From positions 806,001 to 870,000 of the forward strand of contig NZ_CP015423.1 of the NCBI RefSeq assembly GCF_001719045.1: a stretch of 64,000 nt of DNA, written 5' to 3'. This DNA comes from Paenibacillus polymyxa. GTDB lineage: Bacteria; Bacillota; Bacilli; Paenibacillales; Paenibacillaceae. Shown piece after piece: positions 15,086 to 23,509 of this stretch. Within the stretch, counting starts at the first letter, position 1. Every line of letters begins with the position of its first letter. The position numbers and the translations under genes were made by a program. The notes under the pieces are model-generated. The model worked only from the letters and a program-made list of their open reading frames with translations. It was not told the DNA's origin and did not search any database.

Positions 15086-15745
15086 TTAATTCGTAAACGT
15101 ATGGCGACCGAGTGAGATGACAGCCGGACGACTTTTACTCCATTTGGCTGTGGCAATGGCCGGGTTGTAATAAAACAAGGACCCATTAGTCGGATCAGCA
15201 CCGTTAAGTGCCTGCCTGGCTGCACGGTATGCCGTCTTGTTTGGTTTCAGGCGGTATTGACCATCCTGTACAGCGGTGAATTGGCCAGGCTGCAAAATAA
15301 CGTCCGGGATCGAGCTTGGAAACTCGCCGGACTGCACACGGTTTAATACGACAGCGCCAACAGCCACTTGACCTTCGAACGATTCTCCGCGCGCCTCAGA
15401 ATAAATGATACGAGCCAGTTGATCCAGCGCGGTTACGCGTACCTTTCCGAAGGATTTCAGCTTGGCTTGTGTTGCCGCTCCGGCTACTCCATCAGGTGTC
15501 AGACCGTTATCTCGTTGAAAACGAGCCACCGCTTTACTGGTCAGAGAACCATAGTACCCAGTAAACCCAGCCTTGAAATAACCGAGCGAATGAAGCTGCT
15601 GTTGAAGCTCCAGCACCCGTTCGCTTTGAATCCCTTTTTTCAAAGCTGACGTTTGTGTTTGTGCTTGTGCTTGTCCTGGTGCGACTGACAATACAGTACC
15701 TAGCATACATGCGCAGGACAGGATTAAAATAGATAATTTTTTCAT
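15086..15745 (-). CDS. sleB: SleB-like spore cortex-lytic enzyme
   Basis: ATG 15745 (MKKLSILILSCACM) fits the AGGAGG site. The 219-residue precursor has a signal peptide ending near AQAQ, a peptidoglycan-binding domain (residues about 30-95: SERVLELQQQLHSLGYFKAGF...AVARFQRDNGLTPDG) and a C-terminal cell-wall hydrolase domain of the SleB/Hydrolase_2 family (ARIIYSEARGESFEGQVAVGAVVLNRVQSG...TNGSLFYYNPA). SleB-type lytic transglycosylases break cortex peptidoglycan at muramic lactam during germination. No ypeB gene is beside it, unlike the canonical sleB-ypeB pair, so it may be an additional SleB-like enzyme. Confidence 0.85.
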   Translation of the reverse strand: MKKLSILILSCACMLGTVLSVAPGQAQAQTQTSALKKGIQSERVLELQQQLHSLGYFKAGFTGYYGSLTSKAVARFQRDNGLTPDGVAGAATQAKLKSFGKVRVTALDQLARIIYSEARGESFEGQVAVGAVVLNRVQSGEFPSSIPDVILQPGQFTAVQDGQYRLKPNKTAYRAARQALNGADPTNGSLFYYNPAIATAKWSKSRPAVISLGRHTFTN

Positions 15746-16202
15746 ATTCCAGACAACCTCCTCTTTCATGTTCTGTCCGGTGCAACCATTCCGGCCTGTA
15801 CAACTCAGGGACGTTTATCCGATGATGTTTCTTATGACATAACTTATGCCTAGCTGCAGAAGTGACGCGTGGCTACATACGGAATGGGACAATCATGCTT
15901 TCACACGTCCGTTGCAGTATACCACAAGCCGCATTTACGTATCATCCGGCTCTGGTCCTAAGACTACCCAAGCAAATAAAACGCCATCCCTAAAGGGATG
16001 ACATGTATTAAAAGCAATGGATCATGTTCTGACCACACTTGAATACGTGACTTTTTTCGCTATTTTTCGCTTCAACTTGCCCGGGATCGGAGCCTGATTT
16101 CTACTAATTCAAATCACATTTGCGCGCACACATATATGGGCGTATGCATAGAGTAGCGTACGATCATCAAATCTTGATTAACAGAAAGGCTGGAAACGAC
16201 GC
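15746..16202. other. Intergenic stretch between divergent genes
   Basis: No gene is seen in about 450 bases. A short CATCCC/GGGATG stem near 15986-16001 is followed leftward by GCGTTTTATTTG and could be a leftover terminator. Promoters for sleB and the cupin gene must lie here but none stands out. Confidence 0.35.
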
Positions 16203-16868
16203 GTGAATTCATATATGGATTACACCTCTCCTACTGTACAATTCACCTATGATTTAAGCGACAATGTTTTGTTTCAGAAGGATGCTCAAAATTCGATCAA
16301 CGAGCTGTCGATCCAGCAGCTGAATACATTGGCAAATGTATCGCTGCTGGATATTCGCCTCAGCACTGCTAATGTTGTGGAGCCTCACTATCACCAAAAT
16401 GCCACAGAACTGGTCTACTGCATCTCTGGAGCAGTAACCGTGTCACTGATTAACCCATTTACCCGTGAGTTACGACATTTTCCGATCACACCTGGCCAAG
16501 TGGCTAACGTCCCTCAAGGATGGTGGCATTATCTGGTCGCCACGATGGATAACACTCATTTGTTGACGATGTTTGATGCCCCGACCCCTGAATTCATACT
16601 GGGATCTGACATTTTGCGCCTAACGCCAAATAACATTCTGGCTCATACTTACTGCCTGGATGAGAATAAGGTTCAGGAAGCGCTCGCCCCTATTAAAAAA
16701 CCTGTCATCATCGGTCCTCCCAATGACTGCAAGCAGCAGCCCCCCCGAAAACCAGGGATACATGTAAGGCTTGCTGATGCTTCATCACACCATCAAGCCG
16801 TCCCCCAAAGAGATTACGCCTATACTAACGGATATCCTGGCTTCTCTTTTAATCCCTATCAAGAATAG
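16203..16868 (+). CDS. Cupin-domain protein, oxalate decarboxylase-like
   Basis: GTG 16203 begins a 221-residue protein. Residues about 45-135 form a single cupin barrel: VVEPHYHQNATELVYCISGAV holds the HxHx3-4E metal site and PGQVANVPQGWWHYLVA the second motif with its His. This is the oxalate decarboxylase/spore-coat-like cupin branch. The C-terminal 80 residues are Pro-, His- and Tyr-rich and seem unstructured (IIGPPNDCKQQPPRKPG). It may be a spore-surface or metal-dependent enzyme. There is no signal peptide. The Sm-like gene follows in the same direction. Confidence 0.65.
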   Translation: MNSYMDYTSPTVQFTYDLSDNVLFQKDAQNSINELSIQQLNTLANVSLLDIRLSTANVVEPHYHQNATELVYCISGAVTVSLINPFTRELRHFPITPGQVANVPQGWWHYLVATMDNTHLLTMFDAPTPEFILGSDILRLTPNNILAHTYCLDENKVQEALAPIKKPVIIGPPNDCKQQPPRKPGIHVRLADASSHHQAVPQRDYAYTNGYPGFSFNPYQE

Positions 16869-16980
16869 GCTAACTCTAGTCAGGTCTTAAGTTGGAGAGA
16901 ATACCTTTTCCCTGTATGTTCGCCGTTACCATAAGACCGTCCCTCTCATAAAATGCCAATGTATAAGAGGGGGTGATGGA

Positions 16981-17211
16981 ATGGACGCTTACTACAACTG
17001 TTTGAACTGCATGAATAAAAAGGTGCGTATTCTCACCATTGACGGAAAACAGTACGAAGGAACTATTATGGATGTGGATCGTAATAATGTGTACTTAAAA
17101 ACAGAACGGAACGGACGTGTACAAACGTCTGCCTTTTATCCTGGCTACGGGTATGGGAATCAAATCTTAACTTTGAGCCTATTCACCCTGCTGGCGATTG
17201 CGTTAATTTAA
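16981..17211 (+). CDS. Sm-like small protein with hydrophobic tail
   Basis: The 76-residue product has an Sm-like barrel start (NKKVRILTIDGKQYEGTIMDVDRNNVYLKT), a Tyr/Gly-rich linker (YPGYGYGNQ) and a hydrophobic C-terminal helix (LTLSLFTLLAIALI). Its GGGGGTGAT site is well placed. Similar small proteins occur near spore-coat genes of Paenibacillus and Bacillus; the function is unknown. It lies after the cupin gene. Confidence 0.5.
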   Translation: MDAYYNCLNCMNKKVRILTIDGKQYEGTIMDVDRNNVYLKTERNGRVQTSAFYPGYGYGNQILTLSLFTLLAIALI

Positions 17212-17345
17212 TCCTGATCCATTGTCCGTTCCTGTCTATAGATGCCAGTGTAACTCAAATGACAGCTGCCCAGCCCAGCACAGTTTGTGTAGGGCTTGTA
17301 CGCTGTTATTTGAGGTGTTTTACATACGTTCCATCCTCTAAAACA

Positions 17346-17384
17346 CTTAACCCCCCATCGGTTATATACCAATGAGGGGTTAAG
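17346..17384 (-). terminator. Terminator after yjcZ-like gene
   Basis: CTTAACCCC (17346-17354) and GGGGTTAAG (17376-17384) form a 9-base stem just past the stop of the leftward small gene. The T run is poor, so it is moderately supported. Confidence 0.55.
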
Positions 17385-17398
17385 CTACTCAGTTCATT

Positions 17399-17527
17399 TT
17401 AAACCCATAAAGACTTCGTAATGATAACGAGCAGAATGAACAGTACCAGAATAGCTCCTGTCGATGTCCATACTCCTGGGTAGCCCCCTACTGAACCGCC
17501 ACCACAACCTCTTTCACATTCACTCAT
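17399..17527 (-). CDS. YjcZ-family small sporulation protein, 42 aa
   Basis: ATG 17527 is chosen because GGAGG lies 8 bases upstream; an ATG at 17533 is too close. The peptide MSECERGCGGGSVGGYPGV continues into one hydrophobic helix (AILVLFILLVIITKSLWV), the typical Gly-rich head plus TM tail of YjcZ/YhcZ-type proteins. Members are expressed in sporulating cells; the function is not known. The Cys pair is unusual but seen in some relatives. Confidence 0.7.
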   Translation of the reverse strand: MSECERGCGGGSVGGYPGVWTSTGAILVLFILLVIITKSLWV

Positions 17528-17695
17528 GGTCATTGCCTCCTTCAATTCAAGGTACAACATAGCTTATGTATTGAGCTTTCCCACGGACCGGGCTTTTCGG
17601 CAATGTTATGAATGTTTTTGCTGATGGGCATTAGCCTACACCTTTCCTAGGCAGGAGCATAGGATAACACAACTAATCTTGAAGGAGTGAAGCAA

Positions 17696-17962
17696 TTGAA
17701 TTCAAATCAAATGCTCAATTACAACGTTAATCAACCTTTCCCCCACCATCCTACCTCTCACCACGTCGTGGTGCACCCTGTAGATCCGTACGTCGTAGAA
17801 ACATTAAAATCGGTGATCGGCAAGTACGTTGTACTTGAGACAACACGTGGCAGAATTGATGGATGTGTAGTGGACTGTAAGCCTGATCATGTCATTTTAG
17901 ATGTATACGGAAAAAAATTCTTTGTTCGAATCAGCGAAATCGTATGGATTATGCCCAACTAA
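17696..17962 (+). CDS. DUF2642/YuzF-like small protein
   Basis: TTG 17696 fits the GAAGGAG site, while the GTG at 17687 overlaps it. The 88-residue product has a His-rich N-terminus (FPHHPTSHHVVVHP) and then a conserved small barrel, KSVIGKYVVLETTRGRIDGCVVDCKPDHVILDV, characteristic of DUF2642 (B. subtilis YuzF), which resembles an Sm-like fold. The function is unknown, and spore-related expression is common. It converges with the lysozyme gene behind a terminator. Confidence 0.65.
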   Translation: MNSNQMLNYNVNQPFPHHPTSHHVVVHPVDPYVVETLKSVIGKYVVLETTRGRIDGCVVDCKPDHVILDVYGKKFFVRISEIVWIMPN

Positions 17963-17979
17963 ACAAATTAGACATTAAA

Positions 17980-18015
17980 AATCCTCGCAGATCCTATTCC
18001 GGATTCGCGAGGATT
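17980..18015. terminator. Terminator between convergent genes
   Basis: AATCCTCGC (17980-17988) and GCGAGGATT (18007-18015) with an inner ATCC/GGAT pair. Both directions have A/T-rich flanks, so it can serve the DUF2642 gene and the lysozyme gene. Confidence 0.75.
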
Positions 18016-18034
18016 GATTATAACGTTGATTATG

Positions 18035-19579
18035 CTAATCACGCTCTCCTGCCAGTGAAGCCCGGAGTTCATCTATCGTTCCGTTGTATTCATCCAAATC
18101 GACTTGGCCTTGAATACCCGGAACACTGCCTGTGCTACTGTACTGCCAAGCCCACCAGCTATTCCAAGCTGGGACTGCGGTCGGCTTTTGCGTAGTGCTG
18201 TATCGGGCTACCCACAGCTTATACATAGAAAATGTAGGATCAAACTTGGAAGCAAAGACATTGCCCGTGTATACGATCGGCTGACGCCCGGTAAGCCTCT
18301 CCATTTCATCCAAAAAAGCATGCGCCACTTCACTAATCTGTGCAGGAGTAAGACCTTTGGGGTTATTTTCATAGTCCATCACAGGGGGGAGATCCAGCCT
18401 GCCTCCTGCTGAATCTATAGCCCTGGCAAAATTAGCTGCTTCCTGACGAGCTCCCTCCGCAGTAGTAGCGTTCAAAAAGTGGTAAGCGCCAACCAGGATG
18501 TTAGCATCTCTGGCACCCTGCACATTTACTAAAAATTGATTATCTTGATATTTTGTGCCCTCTGTAGCTTTAATAAAAGCAAATGTCTTGCCTGCCGCCG
18601 CCACTTGCTGCCAATCAATATTGCCATTATAGTGTGAGACGTCAATCCCTTGCGCGTGTCCATCAGAAGAAATCTCAGGTACAACAGGTATGGTAGGTAT
18701 AACGTTCTCGGTAGTTGATGGCTCCTCTGTTTCCTGATCCAACGCTATAACCACCTTACCATCATCCGCATTGAGTACATGAAAGGATGTACTCTGATTA
18801 AGATCGACCACGATGCGTACCGAGGCTGGGTTTGTACTAGCCATGGAGTATCTTACTTGAGAAACATCTGGATCTTCTGTGACTGGAAAACTTCCTTGTC
18901 CACCATTGTTAAATGATTGCGATGCTGGAAATTCCTCAGCAAACTTTGTATCCGGTATGTCTACAACAATACGGTCTGCATGAGTCAACGTGGTTACTTT
19001 TGGGGTTACTTTTCCATTAACAGTTATAGTTAATTGGTGATTATCGAAGCTAATTTGGTTTATAGCCGTGCGCGCACTCTCTTTAGGATTACTTACAGCT
19101 GGAGTAGCAGGATGATCATGATTGGACTCGCTATTGCCGCTTGAAGTAGGAGGAGTCGTCAGGAACACGGTTTTAAGCTCGTTGTTCCAGGTCACATTCA
19201 TTCCTGTCTGTTCCGATACAAAGCGAAGCGGAACATAAGTCGTCCCCTCTTTAAGCAAAGGAGCTACAGCCAATCCCATTTGATGATCATTGACAGAGGC
19301 TATGGGATTGTTGACCTGAAGACTGAGGTTAAGATTTTGCTTATGTATAGTTATGGTCCCTGTCTTGGACTCCCAATTCACGCTATAACCCAATTCCTCT
19401 ACAATGAGACGGAGTGGAACCAGTACATTCCCCTTTACTTCTTGAATCTGAACACCTTTGCCAACACTTATATCTTTACCATCCAACTGAAGATGTGAAC
19501 TCGAAGATGCAGCATGACTTTCTCTTGGAAATGCTAGTAGAAACAGAAACAAAAAAGCAAATAAACAATTTTTTTTCAT
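18035..19579 (-). CDS. GH25 lysozyme with copper-amine-oxidase-like and AMIN domains
   Basis: ATG 19579 starts a signal peptide (MKKNCLFAFLFLFLLAFP). Residues about 30-140 are a copper-amine-oxidase N-terminal-like repeat (VLVPLRLIVEELGYSVNWE, TTYVPLRFVSEQTGMNVTW). Residues 170-285 resemble an AMIN domain (IVVDIPDTKF, PASVRIVVDLNQSTSF). The C-terminal 200 residues are a GH25 muramidase: GIDVSHYNGNIDWQQVA, ATEGTKYQD, VMDYENN with the acidic pair, and WAWQYSSTG. AMIN domains bind cell-wall polymers, so the protein is probably a wall-anchored peptidoglycan hydrolase outside the membrane. It is a single gene with a shared terminator. Confidence 0.85.
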   Translation of the reverse strand: MKKNCLFAFLFLFLLAFPRESHAASSSSHLQLDGKDISVGKGVQIQEVKGNVLVPLRLIVEELGYSVNWESKTGTITIHKQNLNLSLQVNNPIASVNDHQMGLAVAPLLKEGTTYVPLRFVSEQTGMNVTWNNELKTVFLTTPPTSSGNSESNHDHPATPAVSNPKESARTAINQISFDNHQLTITVNGKVTPKVTTLTHADRIVVDIPDTKFAEEFPASQSFNNGGQGSFPVTEDPDVSQVRYSMASTNPASVRIVVDLNQSTSFHVLNADDGKVVIALDQETEEPSTTENVIPTIPVVPEISSDGHAQGIDVSHYNGNIDWQQVAAAGKTFAFIKATEGTKYQDNQFLVNVQGARDANILVGAYHFLNATTAEGARQEAANFARAIDSAGGRLDLPPVMDYENNPKGLTPAQISEVAHAFLDEMERLTGRQPIVYTGNVFASKFDPTFSMYKLWVARYSTTQKPTAVPAWNSWWAWQYSSTGSVPGIQGQVDLDEYNGTIDELRASLAGERD

Positions 19580-19728
19580 TATGTACCCTACCAATCTCTA
19601 TATTTTCGCTTATGAAATTCTTGCACTCTATGATTCTCAGGACCTCTATTTTGATAGACGCGAATCATATGGTAAAAGTTACGATTGATTCAGTACATAT
19701 TTCAGTCTTATCATACAAAAGTACTAAA

Positions 19729-19764
19729 AAACTCTGCCAGCTATACAGCGAGCAGAGCTTTTTT
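19729..19764. terminator. Terminator after yeiH-like gene
   Basis: AACTCTGC and GCAGAGCTT arms around 19730-19760 with T runs on both strands (TTTTTTCAG rightward, TTTTTTAG leftward). It lies beyond the yeiH stop in the leftward direction. Confidence 0.7.
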
Positions 19765-19819
19765 CAGTTTTATTAACCTAGTTTACTAGCAATCTTATCA
19801 CCAAACGAATACTTCATGT

Positions 19820-20845
19820 TCACACTGTTAAAAATGTTAACCCTATAAGAATGATCGAGGTAACAGATAGTACCAGTAAGGGAAGCATTGCTTTCTCCCG
19901 CAAAGCCTTAAAGCTCACATTCAGCCCCATGCCTACCATAGCCATTGTTAACATAAAGGTGGTAACTTGAGAAATTCCGTTCGTCAGACTAGATGGAACT
20001 ACAATATATTTCCCAAAAACATAGCTGCCCACAATACTTGTAGCCATAAAGCCGATGAGGAACCAGGGAAACTCCACTTTAGCGTCTGTACGAATTTTTC
20101 CAGTTCGTTTCATCCAAACCATTAAAACAAAGCTGAGCGGTATGAGTAAGAAAACACGCCCCAGTTTAGCTAATAAGCCCATTGCAAGAGCATCCTGTCC
20201 GGCAGGCGCTGCAGCTAAGGCCACATGTGCAATTTCATGTAAACTGATGCCCGACCAGATTCCATATTGCATATCCGTCAAAGGAAGCCAGGGCCGAAGC
20301 ACAGTAAACAAAATGGCAAATACCGTTCCAACCAAGGCAATGAGTCCTACTCCTATGGCTGTATCCTCATCTTTGGATTTTAACAAGGGAGAAACCGCTG
20401 CAATCGCTGCTGCACCGCAAACTCCTGTTCCAATACCAAGAAGAAGCGAAAGCGAAGCATCTGCCTTGAAACGTTTTGCCAGCCAAACCGTAAAAAAGAT
20501 GGAAAATACAACGGTGCCCACATCACGCAAAAGTAAACCCAACCCATGATGAATGACAACATCCATGTTCAGCTTCAGCCCAAATAACACAATCGCTCCA
20601 CGTAGTATTTTCTTTGCTGAAAACTCAACCCCCGAGCGCACAGCTTCAGGGTATCCCCACAACTGTCGGTACAGAATAGCGAGAAACATAGCACAGGCCA
20701 ATGGACCTACATAATGAAAACCTGGCAATTCGTTCAGGCCGTAGCCTGTCAAAGCAAATAACATCGTGAGGATAATGCCAAATATACGCTGGAATAATCG
20801 CCCTCTGTTCGAAAATAATTTGGTGTATTGTGTATGACTGTTCAT
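19820..20845 (-). CDS. yeiH: YeiH/UPF0324 family membrane transporter
   Basis: ATG 20845 fits the GGAGGGG site. The 341-residue protein has about ten hydrophobic segments and the family's landmarks: GVEFSAKKILRGAIVLFGLKLN, GIGTGVCGAAAIAAVSPLLKSKDEDTA and SGISLHEIAHVALAAAPAG. Members (Cons_hypoth698) are putative sulfate or anion exporters. The neighbouring LysR gene is divergent and shares a short promoter region, the same arrangement as yeiH/yeiE in other bacteria, so it probably controls this gene. The substrate is not proven. Confidence 0.85.
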   Translation of the reverse strand: MNSHTQYTKLFSNRGRLFQRIFGIILTMLFALTGYGLNELPGFHYVGPLACAMFLAILYRQLWGYPEAVRSGVEFSAKKILRGAIVLFGLKLNMDVVIHHGLGLLLRDVGTVVFSIFFTVWLAKRFKADASLSLLLGIGTGVCGAAAIAAVSPLLKSKDEDTAIGVGLIALVGTVFAILFTVLRPWLPLTDMQYGIWSGISLHEIAHVALAAAPAGQDALAMGLLAKLGRVFLLIPLSFVLMVWMKRTGKIRTDAKVEFPWFLIGFMATSIVGSYVFGKYIVVPSSLTNGISQVTTFMLTMAMVGMGLNVSFKALREKAMLPLLVLSVTSIILIGLTFLTV

Positions 20846-20907
20846 GGTGAACCCCTCCAATTCTACATGTATCCAGCTTAATATGTTTTTTGTCATAAGA
20901 AAAATAA

Positions 20908-20924
20908 ATCATTATAATAATGAT
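20908..20924. promoter_or_regulatory. Palindrome, candidate LysR operator
   Basis: ATCATTAT-A-ATAATGAT is a perfect 8-base inverted repeat in the 118-base gap between yeiH and the LysR gene. LysR-type proteins bind AT-rich dyads of this size upstream of the divergent target. Confidence 0.5.
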
Positions 20925-20963
20925 AATAAGTAAATAGATATGATGAATTTGGAGGAATGGGCT

Positions 20964-21851
20964 TTGGACCAATCTTTAATCGTATTTGTTAGGGTCGCGG
21001 AGAAACAAAACTTCACACGAGCTGCCGAGGAGTTACACATGACCCAACCTGCGGTAAGTCAATATATTCAAACGCTGGAACGTAGCGTAGGGACCCGCCT
21101 CCTGGAGCGTAGTAATAAATATGTGCGCTTAACCAAAGCAGGTGAAATTGTGTATCATCATGCTCAGGAGGTTATCCGTCTCCATACACGGATGCAATAT
21201 TTGGTGGACGAGCTGATACATACGGCAAAAGGAAACCTGTCGATTGGCGCAAGCTACACATATGGCGAATATGTGTTGCCGCATGTGATTGCGCAAATGA
21301 GAATCCAGTATCCACTCATTCAGCCCTCGATTACCATCGGTAACACTCAGGAAATTGAAAAACTCATGATCCATAATCAACTGGATGTAGGCATTATCGA
21401 AGGAGAATTTCAGCATGACCATTTACACATTGAATCATTTGCTGATGATCGAATGTATATCGTCGTTCCGCAAAATCATCGTTTGGCTGGTAAATCTCAA
21501 GTGGATTTAAGTGAGCTGCAAGAGGACATCTGGATTCTGAGGGAAGAAGGTTCTGGAACCCGGGAAGCGGCTGAAAATATGTTTGCACGGTTCCGGTTTT
21601 CCCCTTCTCATATGATGAATTTTGGCAGTACACAGATCATCAAAGAGTCTGTAGAAGCAGGCTTGGGGATTTCTTTGCTGTCCCAATGGGTCATTCAGAA
21701 GGAACTTGCTCTGGGCACATTAAAAGTACTGGATATTCATAATCTTCCAGTCATTCGAAAATTCTCCTTCCTAACTCCTTCATCGACATTTGAAATGAAA
21801 GCAAGCACCGCTTTTTTGGAGATTTTGCGAAGTTATAATTTGAAAAGATAA
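20964..21851 (+). CDS. LysR-family transcriptional regulator (CysL/YeiE-like)
   Basis: TTG 20964 is preferred because GGAGGAA lies 8 bases before it; an ATG at 20940 would add eight residues. The 295-residue protein starts DQSLIVFVRVAEKQNFTRAAEELHMTQPAVSQYIQTLE, a textbook LysR winged-helix domain, followed by a periplasmic-binding-like effector domain (LSIGASYTYGEYVLPHVI...GIIEGEF...EEGSGTREAAENMFARF). The GSGT loop recalls anion-binding members such as CysL and YeiE. The divergent yeiH is its likely target. A terminator follows at 21871. Confidence 0.88.
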   Translation: MDQSLIVFVRVAEKQNFTRAAEELHMTQPAVSQYIQTLERSVGTRLLERSNKYVRLTKAGEIVYHHAQEVIRLHTRMQYLVDELIHTAKGNLSIGASYTYGEYVLPHVIAQMRIQYPLIQPSITIGNTQEIEKLMIHNQLDVGIIEGEFQHDHLHIESFADDRMYIVVPQNHRLAGKSQVDLSELQEDIWILREEGSGTREAAENMFARFRFSPSHMMNFGSTQIIKESVEAGLGISLLSQWVIQKELALGTLKVLDIHNLPVIRKFSFLTPSSTFEMKASTAFLEILRSYNLKR

Positions 21852-21870
21852 AGTGCAGAAACAACGAAAA

Positions 21871-21892
21871 AAAGCACCCATTAAGGTGCTTT
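21871..21892. terminator. Terminator between LysR gene and GH43 gene
   Basis: AAAGCACC (21871-21878) and GGTGCTTT (21885-21892) with a 6-base loop. Leftward it is followed by TTTTTTTCG. It separates convergent genes. Confidence 0.75.
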
Positions 21893-21915
21893 CAACATAT
21901 TCATTATCATGTTTT

Positions 21916-23493
21916 TTATGAGGAAAGATGATCCTTACCCTGATATAAGAAATGAGAAAAATCAGCGTAGCTTCCTTGGAATTGTTGCATATCATGAGCA
22001 GCAATACCTACAAAATTCCCTGTAAAACCACCGGATAAAAAGCTGATATCCTGCATTTCAAAAAGCCGCTTCCAAGCAGGTTTGTCTCCGACCCCATAAT
22101 AAAATTGCCCGTGGGATGCATGGACTTCCACAGCTAAATGTATAGGAAGATCGTCCTGAAGTGTAATCGCTTGGGGAACTAAGGTAAATGTGTTGGCTTC
22201 ACATCGCATCATGCGCAGCACCTTCCCTTGTCCCTCCTCATAGCTAATATAGGCGTACAAATAATCTTCTTCATTAAGGTACAGTAGAAGCCCCGCCATT
22301 TGCAAATAGCTTGTTGGCTGATACTCCAATGCTGTTTCCACCCGGAAATGATGATCCGTTTGCCGAATGGCAAGCACATGATGCTGGAACAGACTTTGAA
22401 TGGATTCTCCAGCTAGAATCCGAAGATAACCGGGGCGCTGGCTTAATGAACACCAGCTATCATCCGCCAGGATACGCAATGTGTTCCACGTTTTATCTAA
22501 TGTGGTTCCCTCGAAAAAATCCTCGAAAATATAACCCTGCTGCTCTTGCTTAACCGAGAACTTCCCTCGAGGTGCGGGCACCTCCAATTGAGGTGTATGG
22601 CCCCCGGCGGTTAATCGCAGCCAGCCTTCATCATTCCAGTACACTTGCTGCAAGGCTGTTTCCCGTCCTAAAATGGCATATTTCCCCTCTACTGGACGTG
22701 TGCATAAATGAGCCATGTACCATTCGCCGTCCGGAGTTTGTACAAGACTGCCATGTCCTGCGCATTGTAACGGGAAATCCAGTCGATCACGTGACGTAAG
22801 CATGGGGTTGTGCGGGTCTACTTCATATGGCCCGGATATCTGCTTCGACCGTGCTACGGTAACGGCATGCCCCGTACCCGTTCCGCCTTCCGCTGTAACA
22901 AGATAGTAATAACCGTTTTGCTTGTAGATGTGAGGCGCTTCTGTTTTCTTCAAAGGAGTGCAATCAAAGATTTTGACAGGCTCGCCAATGAGTTGTTGTT
23001 GCTTGCTGTCATACTCCTGCATGACGATACCGGAAGATTTATTGCTTTCCAACATGCGGTAATCCCACAATGCGTTCAACAGCCATTTGCGTCCGTCCTC
23101 ATCGTGAAATAAAGACGGATCAAATCCGCTACTGTTAAGATAGACGGGTTCCGACCAAGGTCCTTGGATCGTAGGCGCCGTCATTACAAAATTATGGACG
23201 TCCTTGAACGGACGCTTGGTGCTTTTCACATCCGTATAGAGCAGATAAAAAAGGTCATCCGCATAGCTAAGCTGCGGTGCCCAAATGCTGCAATTTTTCG
23301 GGTTTCCTCTTAAATCAACCTGATCGGTCAAAATATCTGTGCAATGCTCCCAGTTGGCCAAATCTTTGGACTGGTACACCCGTACTCCAGGCAACCACTC
23401 AAACGATGACACCACAATATAGTAAGTATCCTCGACTCGTGTAATACACGGATCGGGATTAAAGCCTTTTAATATGGGATTTTGAATCATCAT
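21916..23493 (-). CDS. GH43 beta-xylosidase/arabinofuranosidase, cytoplasmic
   Basis: The 525-residue protein has an N-terminal five-bladed GH43 propeller (residues 3-300) and a C-terminal beta-sandwich (about 320-520), as in XynB-type enzymes. Catalytic positions are visible: GFNPDPCI (base Asp), SGFDPSLFHDEDG (pKa-modulating Asp) and KTEAPHIYK (acid Glu). There is no signal peptide, so it acts on imported oligosaccharides, removing xylose or arabinose side chains. It is the last gene of the leftward pectin operon, starting about 16 bases after the pectinesterase stop. Confidence 0.85.
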   Translation of the reverse strand: MMIQNPILKGFNPDPCITRVEDTYYIVVSSFEWLPGVRVYQSKDLANWEHCTDILTDQVDLRGNPKNCSIWAPQLSYADDLFYLLYTDVKSTKRPFKDVHNFVMTAPTIQGPWSEPVYLNSSGFDPSLFHDEDGRKWLLNALWDYRMLESNKSSGIVMQEYDSKQQQLIGEPVKIFDCTPLKKTEAPHIYKQNGYYYLVTAEGGTGTGHAVTVARSKQISGPYEVDPHNPMLTSRDRLDFPLQCAGHGSLVQTPDGEWYMAHLCTRPVEGKYAILGRETALQQVYWNDEGWLRLTAGGHTPQLEVPAPRGKFSVKQEQQGYIFEDFFEGTTLDKTWNTLRILADDSWCSLSQRPGYLRILAGESIQSLFQHHVLAIRQTDHHFRVETALEYQPTSYLQMAGLLLYLNEEDYLYAYISYEEGQGKVLRMMRCEANTFTLVPQAITLQDDLPIHLAVEVHASHGQFYYGVGDKPAWKRLFEMQDISFLSGGFTGNFVGIAAHDMQQFQGSYADFSHFLYQGKDHLSS

Positions 23494-23509
23494 GAGACCT
23501 CACTTCTCC

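Noticed and set aside
15982..16003. CATCCC/GGGATG hairpin as a terminator
   Set aside because: No gene is transcribed into it in the direction that gives a T-rich tail; the stem is short.
20055..20549. 164-codon plus-strand frame inside yeiH
   Set aside because: It is antisense to a recognised membrane-protein gene; Ser/Ala/Pro bias fits the complement of hydrophobic codons.
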